Source of the DNA: an uncultured Clostridia bacterium
Lineage (GTDB): Bacteria; Bacillota; Clostridia; Oscillospirales; Acutalibacteraceae
Direction: 5' to 3'
Length of the DNA: 64,000 bases
Assembly: GCA_937892115.1 (NCBI GenBank)
Contig: CALAUI010000024.1
Location: 62,001 to 126,000, forward strand
Positions 1 to 9,058 of the stretch are shown in pieces (position 1 is the first letter of the stretch; every line of letters begins with the position of its first letter). A model generated the notes under the pieces. That model was not told the DNA's origin. It did no database searches and saw nothing but the letters and a program-made list of their open reading frames with translations. Made by a program: the position numbers and the translations under genes.

Positions 1-434
1 TCCGTCAGCATGGTCGGAGTAGTGGTATACGTCAGCAGAGAGCTGACAACGACCAACGCAACGATTCTTACCATGGTGAATACCGCAGTATATACGCCCT
101 TATCCCATATTTCAAATTTTCCCTTCAGGAACGAAAGCCACAGAACGTCACCGTTTTCAACCGTGCCGTGTGTATAGAAAATGTTGAGAAGGGCGGTGAA
201 TATGAGAATAATAAGCACGGGCTTTATGCTTCTGAATATCACCTTGAGAGGCACTCCCGAAAGAGCAGCCGCAATCACGGTAAGAAGCACTATGACCGCC
301 AGGGATGCGAAGCTTTTACACACAAACATGAATACGATGAGTGCAAAGGTCAGCACCAGCTTCATTCTGGGGTCCATACGGTGAAGAACGGATTTGCCGG
401 GGTAATACTGACCGAAGGTAATGTCACGTATCAT
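1..434 (-). CDS. ecfT: ECF transporter transmembrane protein EcfT (3' end outside window)
   Basis: Membrane scaffold of a group II energy-coupling factor transporter; it joins the two ATPases EcfA1/EcfA2 to exchangeable vitamin-binding S-components. About 144 N-terminal codons are visible. The protein opens MIRDITFGQYYPG and carries the family-typical HRMDPRMKL stretch before several hydrophobic segments. The ATG overlaps the ecfA2 stop in an ATGA arrangement, so it is the translationally coupled last visible gene of the run. The C-terminal coupling helices lie beyond position 1. The identity rests on both the sequence and the two ATPase genes directly upstream. Confidence 0.9.
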   Translation of the reverse strand, partial: MIRDITFGQYYPGKSVLHRMDPRMKLVLTFALIVFMFVCKSFASLAVIVLLTVIAAALSGVPLKVIFRSIKPVLIILIFTALLNIFYTHGTVENGDVLWLSFLKGKFEIWDKGVYTAVFTMVRIVALVVVSSLLTYTTTPTMLT

Positions 435-1297
435 ACCGACCGCCTCCCTTCAATGAGAGCGCGGATTATTTCCGTTCCCTTATCAACGGAATAAACATTT
501 TCGGGTACGTCAAAGCCGAGAGCGTGGAGACGGGAGAATATCCGTGTGATTTCGGGTACGTCAAGTCCCATACCCTGAAGCTCGTCACAGCGTGAAAATA
601 CCTCGTCCACCGTGCCGTTCATGGCAATCATACCGTCATTGACAACGATTACTCTGTCTGCGATTTTTGCTATGTCCTCCATACTGTGGGAAACTATTAC
701 CACGGTACAGCCGGTTTTTCTGCGATAGTCCGTAATAAGCTTTATGAGTTCCTTCCTGCCTGCCGGGTCAAGTCCCGCGGCGGGCTCGTCAAAAACAAGA
801 ACGGAGGGCTCCATTGCCATCACGCCGGCAATGGCGGCTCTTCTCTTTTCTCCGCCCGACAAATCAAAGGGGGATTTTTCAAGCATTTCGGCTGTAAGGC
901 CGACGTACGATGCCGCAGCTGCAACCCTGCGCTTTATTTCATCGGCATCCAGCTTCATGTTTTTGGGACCGAAGGCAATATCCTTTGCCACCGTTTCTTC
1001 AAAAAGCTGATACTCGGGATACTGGAAGCAAAGTCCCACCTTAAAACGAGACTGTCTGAGGGTTTCCTTGCTTTCTCTTATGTCTGTTCCGTCAATGAGG
1101 ACTTTGCCCGAGGTGGGCTTCAGAAGTCCGTTGAAATGAGAAATAAGAGTGCTTTTACCCGATCCGGTATGGCCGATAATGCCCACAAGCTCGCCCTGCT
1201 CTATGGTCAGGTTGATATCCTTCAGTGCTGTTACCTGAGAGGGCGTACCCTCCGAGTAGCAGTAGGTTACGTTTTGCAGTTCAATGGCGTGACTCAT
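431..1297 (-). CDS. ecfA2: ECF transporter ATP-binding protein EcfA2
   Basis: ATPase of the shared ECF vitamin-transport module, 288 aa, acting on the cytoplasmic face with EcfA1 and EcfT. Visible motifs: Walker A GHTGSGKST near residue 43, the ABC signature LSGGEKRR near residue 146, Walker B VLVFDEP, and the switch histidine in IVSHSMEDI. The LSGGEKRRAAIAG form is typical of EcfA2. It overlaps ecfA1 by 4 bases (ATGA) and ecfT likewise, so the three are translationally coupled. Length is normal for the family. Confidence 0.95.
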   Translation of the reverse strand: MSHAIELQNVTYCYSEGTPSQVTALKDINLTIEQGELVGIIGHTGSGKSTLISHFNGLLKPTSGKVLIDGTDIRESKETLRQSRFKVGLCFQYPEYQLFEETVAKDIAFGPKNMKLDADEIKRRVAAAASYVGLTAEMLEKSPFDLSGGEKRRAAIAGVMAMEPSVLVFDEPAAGLDPAGRKELIKLITDYRRKTGCTVVIVSHSMEDIAKIADRVIVVNDGMIAMNGTVDEVFSRCDELQGMGLDVPEITRIFSRLHALGFDVPENVYSVDKGTEIIRALIEGRRSV

Positions 1298-2142
1298 ACC
1301 GCTTCACCTCCCAGAAGAGATGAAATTTTACTGACACATTCGTCTGCGGTAAGCACACATTCCTTTATGCCCAGATTGCGGCACAGCTCAGTTGAATCGG
1401 GAACATCCAGCTTGTGTGAACGAAGGAAATCAACCTTTGAGAAGACCTCTTCCGGCGTGCCGTCGTCGATTATCCTGCCGCTGTCCATAACGATGATTCT
1501 GTCTGCAAGGGCGGCCTCCTCCATAAAATGGGTAATCAGCACAACTGTAATACCCATTTCCCTGTTGAGCCGCTGAACGGTCCTGATAACCTCTTTTCTG
1601 CCCATGGGGTCAAGCATTGCAGTGGGCTCGTCAAGGATGATGCATTCGGTCTGCATTGCGATTACACCCGCAATGGCAACTCTCTGCTTCTGTCCTCCGG
1701 AAAGCTTGTGCGGCTCTCTCTCACGCAGGTCATACATATTGACACTTCTGAGAGCGTCGTCAACTCTCCTGCGGATTTCGGAGGGCTCGATTCCCAGATT
1801 TTCGGGGCCGAAGGCAACGTCGTCCTCCACCACGGTGGCGACTATCTGGTTATCGGGGTTCTGAAACACCATACCCACTATACGGCGGATTTCGTCGCCC
1901 TTTTCCTCGGTGTCGGCGGTAATGCCCTTTACGGTTACCGTCCCCTCGGTGGGCTCGAAAATGGCGTTGCACAGTCTTGCCAGCGTACTCTTACCCGAGC
2001 CGTTATGACCCATAACCGCGACAAACTCGCCCTTATTTATGTCAACACTTACATCTTTGAGAACGGTGTATCCCGGACCGGATTCATCCTCGGACTCATA
2101 GGTGTAGGTCACATTTTTTATTTCTATCAGTTTTTCGCTCAT
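1294..2142 (-). CDS. ecfA1: ECF transporter ATP-binding protein EcfA1
   Basis: Partner ATPase of EcfA2, 282 aa. Walker A GHNGSGKST near residue 45, signature LSGGQKQRVAIAG, Walker B CIILDEPTAMLDP and the H-loop in LITHFMEEA are all present, so it should be catalytically competent. The start lies 9 bases after the methyltransferase stop, and the gene overlaps ecfA2 by 4 bases. Order ecfA1-ecfA2-ecfT is the standard Firmicutes arrangement. It probably energizes several S-components encoded elsewhere, including QueT at about 11 kb (inference). Confidence 0.95.
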   Translation of the reverse strand: MSEKLIEIKNVTYTYESEDESGPGYTVLKDVSVDINKGEFVAVMGHNGSGKSTLARLCNAIFEPTEGTVTVKGITADTEEKGDEIRRIVGMVFQNPDNQIVATVVEDDVAFGPENLGIEPSEIRRRVDDALRSVNMYDLREREPHKLSGGQKQRVAIAGVIAMQTECIILDEPTAMLDPMGRKEVIRTVQRLNREMGITVVLITHFMEEAALADRIIVMDSGRIIDDGTPEEVFSKVDFLRSHKLDVPDSTELCRNLGIKECVLTADECVSKISSLLGGEAV

Positions 2143-2151
2143 AAAATTCCT

Positions 2152-3018
2152 TTACTTTTTCCAGATTGCACTCGCTCCGCAGGGAAGTACCCTGCCGGGC
2201 TTTGATGAAACGGGGATTCCGATTTCATCGCTTTCGGTGGTACCGCCGAATTTCTTTACCACGGTTTCACCGAGTATATATTCCATTACGCTGGGAGAAA
2301 GTCCCGTCGTGTATGAATTGATGAGCACCATGAGAGACTCATCCGTAAGAAGCTTTGAGCATTCCTCAACGAAGGAATAGACCTCGTTTTCTATTTTCCA
2401 GACCTCTCCTCCCGGTCCTCTGCCGTATGAGGGCGGGTCCATGATGATAATATCGTAGGTGTTTCCCCTGCGGATTTCGCGCTGAACAAATTTCATACAG
2501 TCATCCACAAGCCAGCGCACGTTTCTGTCTGCCACGTGACTTGCCGCCGCATTTTCCTTTGCCCAGAGTGTCATGCCCTTTGAGGCGTCAACGTGAGTTA
2601 CGCTTGCTCCCGCATTAAGGGCGGCTACGGTTGCGCCTCCCGTATATGCAAAAAGGTTAAGCACCTTTACGGGTCTGCCCGCATTTCTGATGATATCCGC
2701 AGTCATTTTCCAGTTGACCGCCTGCTCGGGGAAAAGTCCCGTATGCTTGAAGCCCATTGCCTTGATGTTGAATCTGAGGTCGTCAAGACCTATCTGCCAC
2801 ACGTCCGGCATCTTTTTGCAGACCTGCCAGCTTCCGCCGCCCGTATTGGAGCGGTTATAGATTGCGTGGGGATTATACCAAAGGGGATTTTCCTTCGGCG
2901 TTTTCCAAATAACCTGAGGATCGGGTCTGACAAGGATAATGTCATTCCATCTTTCAAGTCGCTCTCCGTCAGAGCAATCTATAAGCTCATAATCTTTCCA
3001 GTTGTCTGCAATTCTCAT
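2152..3018 (-). CDS. Class I SAM-dependent methyltransferase, RlmI-like
   Basis: Probable RNA methyltransferase of 288 aa. Motif I is in VLNLFAYTGGATVAAL (about residues 119-134) with an acidic residue after the next strand (THVDAS), and motif IV is IIMDPPSYGRG near residue 192, as in the RlmI/RlmK catalytic domain. The PUA domain found in full-length RlmI is absent, so this belongs to the short form common in Firmicutes. It is 12 bases after ruvB and 9 bases before ecfA1, in the same minus-strand run. The exact RNA substrate cannot be told from sequence. Confidence 0.8.
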   Translation of the reverse strand: MRIADNWKDYELIDCSDGERLERWNDIILVRPDPQVIWKTPKENPLWYNPHAIYNRSNTGGGSWQVCKKMPDVWQIGLDDLRFNIKAMGFKHTGLFPEQAVNWKMTADIIRNAGRPVKVLNLFAYTGGATVAALNAGASVTHVDASKGMTLWAKENAAASHVADRNVRWLVDDCMKFVQREIRRGNTYDIIIMDPPSYGRGPGGEVWKIENEVYSFVEECSKLLTDESLMVLINSYTTGLSPSVMEYILGETVVKKFGGTTESDEIGIPVSSKPGRVLPCGASAIWKK

Positions 3019-3030
3019 AATTTACCTCTG

Positions 3031-4062
3031 TTAAACGTCCATTTTCTGCTGTCCGGGCATGGGAATACCCAAATGAGCATATCCGGCGGGAGTAACGCAT
3101 CTTCCTCTGGGAGTACGGCTCAAAAATCCGATTTGCATCAGATAGGGCTCGTATACGTCCTCTATGGTCACCGCCTCTTCACCGATTGCCGCGGCAATGG
3201 TTTCAAGTCCCACGGGACCGCCGTTGTAGTTTCTTATCATTGAAGTGAGGATAAGACGGTCAATGGAATCAAGTCCCAGCTCGTCAACCTCCATTTTTGA
3301 AAGGGCAAGCGATGCGGCCTTCTTTGTAATTGAGCCGTCACCCACCACCTGGGCAAAATCTCTTGCTCTCTTGAGAAATCTGTTTGCTATTCTGGGAGTA
3401 CCTCTTGAGCGGGAGGCAATTTCGTACGCGCCCTCCGGCTCAATCTCTATACCCAGTATTCCTGCGGAGCGGGTCACTATTTCCGCAAGCTGCTCGGGTG
3501 TATATAATTCAAGACGGAAGATTACACCGAAACGGTCACGCAGGGGAGCGGAAAGCTGCCCTGCTCTCGTGGTGGCACCGATAAGGGTGAATCTGTTAAG
3601 GTCAAGACGGATTGAACGCGCCGAGGGACCCTTGCCGATGATTATATCCAGCTCGTTATCCTCCATTGCGGGGTACAGCACCTCTTCAACGGACCTTGAA
3701 AGGCGGTGGATTTCATCAATGAAAAGCACGTCGCCTTCGCTTAAATTGGTAAGCAGAGCCGCCAGATCGCCGGGCTTCTCAATGGCGGGGCCGCTGGTCA
3801 CTCTGAAATTTACGCCCATTTCATTTGCCACAATACCCGCCAGAGTGGTTTTGCCCAGACCCGGAGGGCCGTAGAGAAGCACGTGGTCAAGTACGTCGTT
3901 TCTCTGCTTTGCGGCCTCAATATATACCGAGAGATTTTCCTTCACCTTTTCCTGACCGATATATTCGGAAAGGACCTTGGGTCTGAGGGAAAGCTCTGTT
4001 TCGCTGTCTTCAGACGAGGAATACTCTGCGCCCACAAATCTGCTTTCGTAATCTGTTTCCAT
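3031..4062 (-). CDS. ruvB: Holliday junction branch migration helicase RuvB
   Basis: AAA+ motor of the RuvABC resolvasome, 343 aa, which drives branch migration of Holliday junctions together with RuvA. Visible: LRPKVLSEYIGQEKVKENL N-terminal motif, Walker A GPPGLGKTT, Walker B FIDEIHR, sensor GATTRAG, arginine finger region LRDRFG, and a C-terminal winged helix ending with the family motif IGFLSRTPRGR. It sits 12 bases after ruvA. Complete and unremarkable. Confidence 0.98.
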   Translation of the reverse strand: METDYESRFVGAEYSSSEDSETELSLRPKVLSEYIGQEKVKENLSVYIEAAKQRNDVLDHVLLYGPPGLGKTTLAGIVANEMGVNFRVTSGPAIEKPGDLAALLTNLSEGDVLFIDEIHRLSRSVEEVLYPAMEDNELDIIIGKGPSARSIRLDLNRFTLIGATTRAGQLSAPLRDRFGVIFRLELYTPEQLAEIVTRSAGILGIEIEPEGAYEIASRSRGTPRIANRFLKRARDFAQVVGDGSITKKAASLALSKMEVDELGLDSIDRLILTSMIRNYNGGPVGLETIAAAIGEEAVTIEDVYEPYLMQIGFLSRTPRGRCVTPAGYAHLGIPMPGQQKMDV

Positions 4063-4074
4063 GGTATCCTCCTC

Positions 4075-4683
4075 TTAAAAATTCTTCATCAGTGAGGCAA
4101 GTGCCTTCTTTATCATTTCTTCCGTTGAAAGATTGCCGTCAAGCTTGCCTACGGCTATGCTTGCTTCGCTCCTGCTGTATCCGAGAGCGGTAAGGGCATT
4201 CACGGCATCCTCGCCCGCATAGCTGATTGACGATTTCTTTGCGGCGGCAATATTTTCCGCCTGAACAGATGACAAAGCAAAGCCGTCAAGCTTGCCGGTG
4301 AGCTCGAGGATAATTCTGTCGGCAATCTTTTTGCCTACACCCTGGGCAGATGAAATCGCCTTCGTATCTCCTCCCGCTACGGCAACCGCAAGCATATCGG
4401 GAGTAAGCACGGAAAGAATGGCTATCGCCGCCTTCGGTCCTACGCCCGTAACGCCGATAAGCATTTTGTAGCAGTCAAGCTCGCTTTTATCCGCAAAGCC
4501 GAAAAGGTCAAGAGCATCCTCTCTTACGCTCAGATAGGTGTAAAGGGTCTGCTTTGAGCCGACGGGAGCACATTTGCCTATGGTGTTTGCGGTGGTATTC
4601 AGATAGAAGGCAACTCCGCTGCAATCAAGAGCGATTGCATTTTCGCCGATAAAAGCAACATTGCCTGTGATACTGTAAAACAT
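4075..4683 (-). CDS. ruvA: Holliday junction branch migration complex subunit RuvA
   Basis: DNA-binding subunit, 202 aa, which clamps the four-way junction and loads RuvB. The OB-fold N-terminus (MFYSITGNVAFIGENAIALD), the two helix-hairpin-helix units (MLIGVTGVGPKAAIAIL and SAQGVGKKIADRIILEL) and the short C-terminal RuvB-contact domain (DAVNALTALGYS) are all visible. It starts 4 bases downstream of the ruvC stop codon, giving ruvC-ruvA-ruvB as one block. Confidence 0.97.
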   Translation of the reverse strand: MFYSITGNVAFIGENAIALDCSGVAFYLNTTANTIGKCAPVGSKQTLYTYLSVREDALDLFGFADKSELDCYKMLIGVTGVGPKAAIAILSVLTPDMLAVAVAGGDTKAISSAQGVGKKIADRIILELTGKLDGFALSSVQAENIAAAKKSSISYAGEDAVNALTALGYSRSEASIAVGKLDGNLSTEEMIKKALASLMKNF

Positions 4684-4687
4684 AAAC

Positions 4688-5188
4688 TCAACCTTTCATT
4701 TTCAATGCTCCCATACGGGAACCTGCACAGTGGCAGTGGCATATCGCCATTGCAAGGGCATCGGCGGCATCGTCGGGCTTGGGAATTTTTTCAAGATTAA
4801 GCATTATTCTTGTCATTTCCTGTACCTGCTTCTTTTCGGCTCTGCCGTAACCGACCACACTCTGCTTTACCTGAAGGGGTGTGTATTCATAGACGGGAAT
4901 ATGATTCTTCTGCGCCGCAAGCACGAGGACTCCTCTTGCCTGAGCGACGTCAATAGCCGTCTTCTGATTGGTGTTGAAAAACAGTTTTTCCATACCGATA
5001 GCTTCAATGGGATACTTTTTCATGAGAGCATCCGCCTCGTCGTAAATCTTTTCAAGGCGTTCGTTGAAGGGGGTGTGGGCTTCTGTGAGGATGGCACCGT
5101 ATTCAAGCATTCTGAACTTATTGTCCTTATACTCTACTACGCCGCATCCCACGATTGCATAACCGGGGTCAATTCCCAGAACTATCAT
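4688..5188 (-). CDS. ruvC: Crossover junction endodeoxyribonuclease RuvC
   Basis: Holliday junction resolvase, 166 aa, RNase H-like fold. The acidic catalytic residues are recognisable: D7 in LGIDPGYAIVG, E68 in GMEKLFFNTN, and the pair in PDDAADALA near the C-terminus. The start codon overlaps the der stop (ATGA), so translation is coupled to the ribosome-assembly GTPase gene. Normal length. Confidence 0.97.
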   Translation of the reverse strand: MIVLGIDPGYAIVGCGVVEYKDNKFRMLEYGAILTEAHTPFNERLEKIYDEADALMKKYPIEAIGMEKLFFNTNQKTAIDVAQARGVLVLAAQKNHIPVYEYTPLQVKQSVVGYGRAEKKQVQEMTRIMLNLEKIPKPDDAADALAMAICHCHCAGSRMGALKMKG

Positions 5189-6516
5189 TTCTTATTTGAC
5201 TCTCTTTCTCGAATTACCATTCTGGTGGGAGTGCCTTCAAGTCCGAAAACGGACCTTATCTGATTGTCAAGATAGCGTTGGTAACTGTAATGGAAAAGCT
5301 CCGCGCTGTTGACAAAGCATACGAATGTCGGGGGTCTTGTGGATGCCTGGGTCATATAGAAAATCTTGAGACGGCGGCCCTTATCCGAAGGGGGCTGTAC
5401 CCTTGCAGTCGCATCGGCAAGCACTTCGTTGAGCTTACCCGTTGAAATTCTCATTGCATTCTGCTCATCAACGAATTTGATAAGCTCAAACAGTCTGTCG
5501 AGGCGTATGCCTTCCTTGGCGGAAATGAAGATAATGGGTGCATAGGACATGAACGAAAAATCATTCATCAGCTTTTTGCGGGTGGCATCCATGGTTTTGC
5601 CGTCCTTTTCAACGGCATCCCATTTATTGACCGCTATGATACACGCCTTGCCCATTTCGTGAGCAATACCGGCGACCTTGGAATCCTGCTCCGTGAAGCC
5701 CTCAGTACCGTCAATCATGATGACGCATACCTGCGCTCTTTCAACTGCCATTCTCGCACGGATAACCGAATACTTTTCTATCTGGTCATAGACCTTGCTC
5801 TTTCGTCTGAGTCCCGCAGTATCTATGAATATGAATTTGCCGTGCTCATTTTCCACTATCGAGTCGGTGGCATCACGGGTCGTGCCGGCGATATTTGATA
5901 CAATCATCCTGTCCTCACCGAGTACGGCATTGACAAGGGATGACTTGCCTACGTTGGGTTTACCGATGACCGCGACCTTGATATAATCCTCTGTTTCGCT
6001 TTCTTCCGGAAGCTCCGCGGGAAGATATTTAAGCACCTCGTCAAGCATATCACCCGTTCCGTGACCGTGAACGGAGGAAACGGCGATGGGATCGCCCAGG
6101 CCGAGATTGTAAAACTCATAGAAATCCGCCGGAAGCTCGCCTATGGTATCCACCTTGTTGACCACAAGGATAACGGGCTTTCCGCTCTTCTGAAGAATGG
6201 AAGCAACCTCCATATCCGTGGCAACCACACCCGTTCGGATATCCGTAACGAAAATGATTACCTCTGCGGAATCGATTGCAAGCTGCGCCTGACGGAGCAT
6301 CTGCTTAAGAATGATATCGTCGGAGGCGGGCTCGATACCGCCGGTATCAACCAGCATAAAGTGTCTGCCCAGCCACTCGCACTCTCCGTAAATTCTGTCT
6401 CTTGTTACACCGGGAGTATCATCCACTATGGATATTCTCTGCCCGGTGAGCTTATTGAACAACGTAGACTTTCCAACGTTGGGTCTGCCTACGATTGCCA
6501 CTACATTACCTGCCAT
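5185..6516 (-). CDS. der: Ribosome biogenesis GTPase Der (EngA)
   Basis: Tandem-domain GTPase for 50S subunit assembly, 443 aa. Two G domains are visible: GRPNVGKSTLFN / DTPGV / NKVD in the first, GKPNVGKSSLVN / DTAGL / NKWD in the second, followed by the KH-like C-terminal domain. The start was set at MAGNVVAIVG because a GAAAGAGGT ribosome site precedes that ATG and lies just after the upstream gene's stop; a longer reading frame to 6552 would overlap that gene. It is the second gene of the run, 13 bases after the DUF512 gene. Confidence 0.96.
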   Translation of the reverse strand: MAGNVVAIVGRPNVGKSTLFNKLTGQRISIVDDTPGVTRDRIYGECEWLGRHFMLVDTGGIEPASDDIILKQMLRQAQLAIDSAEVIIFVTDIRTGVVATDMEVASILQKSGKPVILVVNKVDTIGELPADFYEFYNLGLGDPIAVSSVHGHGTGDMLDEVLKYLPAELPEESETEDYIKVAVIGKPNVGKSSLVNAVLGEDRMIVSNIAGTTRDATDSIVENEHGKFIFIDTAGLRRKSKVYDQIEKYSVIRARMAVERAQVCVIMIDGTEGFTEQDSKVAGIAHEMGKACIIAVNKWDAVEKDGKTMDATRKKLMNDFSFMSYAPIIFISAKEGIRLDRLFELIKFVDEQNAMRISTGKLNEVLADATARVQPPSDKGRRLKIFYMTQASTRPPTFVCFVNSAELFHYSYQRYLDNQIRSVFGLEGTPTRMVIRERESNKK

Positions 6517-6529
6517 ATTTACCTCTTTC

Positions 6530-7834
6530 TCAATTACCGAGCAGGGCGTCAAGCAAATCCTCTCCGCCGGTGCCGTTGCAGGTGATTTTTACACCCAGCT
6601 TTTCGGCAAGCTCCCCGGTCGTCATATTGTCAAGGAACATATCCCCTTCGCTTCTCAGACAGTTGGGGGGAATTATCAGCTCCGTTCCGGTTTCTTTTCC
6701 TTCAAGTGTGTGAAGAATATCTCCGCCGGTAATAAGTCCCGACACGGTAATACTCTCACCGAAAAGTCTGTTGATACATTCGTAAACGTGTACCGTAAGA
6801 CCCTTTATTTTTTTCTCCGCCGAGGAGCAGAGCTCCGTCATAAGCGGATATGCCGCCGAACCCGTCACGAGAGAAATTTCTCTGTCCGTCTCGGCTGTGT
6901 CGCATTCATCAAGCGCCCGGTAAAATTCATCCCTGAGGAGCGACCACATTCCCACGCCGTTTTCAAGCTGAGGGAAATCTCCGTAGTAATCCGTACCGGG
7001 CATCGGTCTTTCCGCATAGAGATAGAATTCGTCCGCCGCATAGGCGATTTTTCTGCCGCAGACCGCTTCGTTTTCGGCATTGAGGCGATCAATAATATCT
7101 ATGGTTTCACCTGCGGTTTCTTTGGTGTATGATTTCAGTTCATACAGTCCTTCTCTGTGTTTTGTAAGTCCCACGGGAACGCAGGCGATACTTTCAATGT
7201 TTTCTCCGAGCTTAAATAACTCTCTCAGTGAATATTCAAGCTCTTCGCCGTCGTTGATACCGGGACACAGCACCAGCTGGGCGTTCACTTTAATACCGTT
7301 CTCCGTAAACCTGCCGATATATTTCAGCGATTCACCCGCGTGAGGATTCGCCATCATCTTTACACGAAGCTCCGGATTCATGGTGTGTACGGAAATATTC
7401 ACGGGGCTTATGTGCATTCTGATTATCCTGTCAACCTCGTTATCGTCAAGGTTGGTAAGCGTAACGTAATTTCCGAAAAGGAACGAAAGGCGGTCGTCGT
7501 CATCCTTGAAATAAAGACTGTCTCTGAGCCCTTCGGGAAGCTGGTCAATGAAGCAGAAGATACATTTATTTCTGCAGGAATGCTGCTTATCCATCAGATA
7601 AGTTTCAAATTCAAGACCTATGTCCTCGGCCTCTTCCTTACGGATGGTAACGAGCTTTATCCTGTCGTCGGCGCCTTTAACGGCAAGGCGGATTTTCCTC
7701 TCGTTAAGGTAAAAACGGTAATCCAGCACGTCGTTGATTTCGTTGCCGTTGATTGAAATCAGGGAGTCGCCTGCTTTTATTCTCTTTTTTTCGGAGATGC
7801 TTCCCCGCTCAACGGAGCCGATTTTAACTGCCAT
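6530..7834 (-). CDS. DUF512 family protein with PDZ-like and radical-SAM-like domains
   Basis: A 434-aa protein of a widespread Clostridia family usually found next to der. Domains in order: a PDZ-like N-terminus (residues about 1-60, ending GNEINDVLDYRFYL), a cysteine-rich radical-SAM-type motif CRNKCIFCFIDQLP near residue 100, and a C-terminal DUF512 domain. The family has no established reaction. The start was placed at the ATG preceded by GCAGGTGA; an upstream in-frame GTG at 7852 is less well supported. A promoter with TTGTAA-17-TATACT lies about 40 bases upstream, making this the probable first gene of the nine-gene run. Confidence 0.88.
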   Translation of the reverse strand: MAVKIGSVERGSISEKKRIKAGDSLISINGNEINDVLDYRFYLNERKIRLAVKGADDRIKLVTIRKEEAEDIGLEFETYLMDKQHSCRNKCIFCFIDQLPEGLRDSLYFKDDDDRLSFLFGNYVTLTNLDDNEVDRIIRMHISPVNISVHTMNPELRVKMMANPHAGESLKYIGRFTENGIKVNAQLVLCPGINDGEELEYSLRELFKLGENIESIACVPVGLTKHREGLYELKSYTKETAGETIDIIDRLNAENEAVCGRKIAYAADEFYLYAERPMPGTDYYGDFPQLENGVGMWSLLRDEFYRALDECDTAETDREISLVTGSAAYPLMTELCSSAEKKIKGLTVHVYECINRLFGESITVSGLITGGDILHTLEGKETGTELIIPPNCLRSEGDMFLDNMTTGELAEKLGVKITCNGTGGEDLLDALLGN

Positions 7835-7873
7835 GCCGTCACCTGCCCACACTATCTCATAATAATCTTCGTA

Positions 7874-7902
7874 AGTATATCACATGCCCCTTATAATTAC
7901 AA
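7874..7902 (-). promoter_or_regulatory. Sigma-A-like promoter of the DUF512-der-ruv-ecf run
   Basis: On the minus strand: -35 TTGTAA (7902-7897), 17-bp spacer, -10 TATACT (7879-7874). Predicted start of transcription is near 7867, leaving a leader of about 33 bases. It would drive nine genes spaced 13 bases or less apart. Confidence 0.6.
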
Positions 7903-7947
7903 GTAATTTTATAAATAATTGGCAAATTGTTCACAATTAAAAAAATC

Positions 7948-7976
7948 TTGATTTCAGGGGTGAAAAATGCTATAAT
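7948..7976 (+). promoter_or_regulatory. Sigma-A-like promoter of the rsmD operon
   Basis: -35 TTGATT (7948-7953), 17-bp spacer, -10 TATAAT (7971-7976), about 40 bases upstream of rsmD. It is divergent from the DUF512 promoter within the same 180-bp gap. Confidence 0.65.
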
Positions 7977-8015
7977 ACAGTGATAATTCAGTAAAAATTT
8001 CCCGGAGGAAAAGCC

Positions 8016-8552
8016 ATGAGAGTTATTACGGGCACTGCCAGGGGAATGTCTCTGAAAACCCTTGAGGGCGAAACAACAAGGCCCACCACCGAGAAGGTGA
8101 AGGAAGCGGTTTTCAGCGCCGTTCAGTTTGAAATCGAGGGCAGAAGAGTGCTTGATTTGTTTGCCGGCTCCGGTCAGATGGGCATTGAAGCCCTCAGCAG
8201 AGGTGCCGAAAGTGCGGTATTTGTGGACGCCGACAAGAATGCAATAAAAATCATCAAGGAAAACGTTGAGAAGACCCGTCTGAGCGAAAAGGCACAGATA
8301 ATGCAGATGGACGCCATGGGATTTCTCAATATGAATATCAGAAAATTCGATCTGGTATTTCTTGATCCTCCCTACTCGACAGGGCTTCTCGAGAAAGCGC
8401 TTAAAAACGTTGCGGATTTCGTTGCCGAAGGCGGCGTTGTAATCTGCGAGCATCCGTTTTCGGAAGAGCTTCCCGAAGAGAATGAAGGGCTTACCAGATA
8501 CAGATCATACAAGTACGGCAAAACAGCCGTCACAATTTACCGAAAGGACTGA
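8016..8552 (+). CDS. rsmD: 16S rRNA (guanine(966)-N(2))-methyltransferase RsmD
   Basis: Methylates G966 (E. coli numbering) of 16S rRNA in the small subunit, 178 aa. Begins MRVITGTARG, the usual RsmD opening; motif I is VLDLFAGSGQMGIEALSRGA and motif IV is LVFLDPPY. A CCGGAGGA-type ribosome site precedes the ATG. First gene of an operon with coaD only 5 bases downstream, the classic rsmD-coaD pairing. Confidence 0.95.
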   Translation: MRVITGTARGMSLKTLEGETTRPTTEKVKEAVFSAVQFEIEGRRVLDLFAGSGQMGIEALSRGAESAVFVDADKNAIKIIKENVEKTRLSEKAQIMQMDAMGFLNMNIRKFDLVFLDPPYSTGLLEKALKNVADFVAEGGVVICEHPFSEELPEENEGLTRYRSYKYGKTAVTIYRKD

Positions 8553-8557
8553 ATTCA

Positions 8558-9058
8558 ATGAAGCTTGCAATCTGCCCCGGCTCATTTGACCCCGTCACAA
8601 ACGGTCATATTGACATCATCAGCAGAGCGGCAAAAATCTTTGACAGAGTCATCGTAGTGGTAATGATGAATTACAATAAGCCCAACAGCTACTTTACCGC
8701 CGCTGAAAGAGTGGAGCTTATCAGAAGAAGTCTCCCCGAGGACCTGACAAACTGCGTGGTTGATATGTACGACGGTCTGCTTGCGGATTACTGCAGAGAA
8801 AGAAACGTCTGTGCGGTAGTCAAAGGATTGCGCGCCGTTTCCGACTTTGAATATGAATTCCAGCAGGCGCTTACCAACAAACAGCTTAATCCCGACCTCG
8901 AAACCGTATTTATGACAGCCGATGCAAAGCACATGTATCTTTCGTCCAGCGTCGTGAAGCAGGTTGGCGAGTTCGGCGGAGATATAAGTCAGTTCGTACC
9001 TCCCCAGATTTGTGATGACATAGTAAAACGCGTAAAAGAAAGGAACGGGAAAATATGA
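8558..9058 (+). CDS. coaD: Pantetheine-phosphate adenylyltransferase CoaD
   Basis: Penultimate step of coenzyme A synthesis: 4'-phosphopantetheine + ATP to dephospho-CoA. 166 aa. Shows the nucleotidyltransferase motif CPGSFDPVTNGHIDII (with the T/HxGH-type NGH), the substrate loop VKGLRAVSDFEYE, and the C-terminal YLSSSVVKQ motif. Its stop overlaps the start of the next gene by 4 bases. Confidence 0.97.
   Translation: MKLAICPGSFDPVTNGHIDIISRAAKIFDRVIVVVMMNYNKPNSYFTAAERVELIRRSLPEDLTNCVVDMYDGLLADYCRERNVCAVVKGLRAVSDFEYEFQQALTNKQLNPDLETVFMTADAKHMYLSSSVVKQVGEFGGDISQFVPPQICDDIVKRVKERNGKI

Noticed and set aside
686..1576. Long plus-strand frame opposite ecfA2/ecfA1
   Set aside because: Antisense shadow of two certain ABC ATPase genes.
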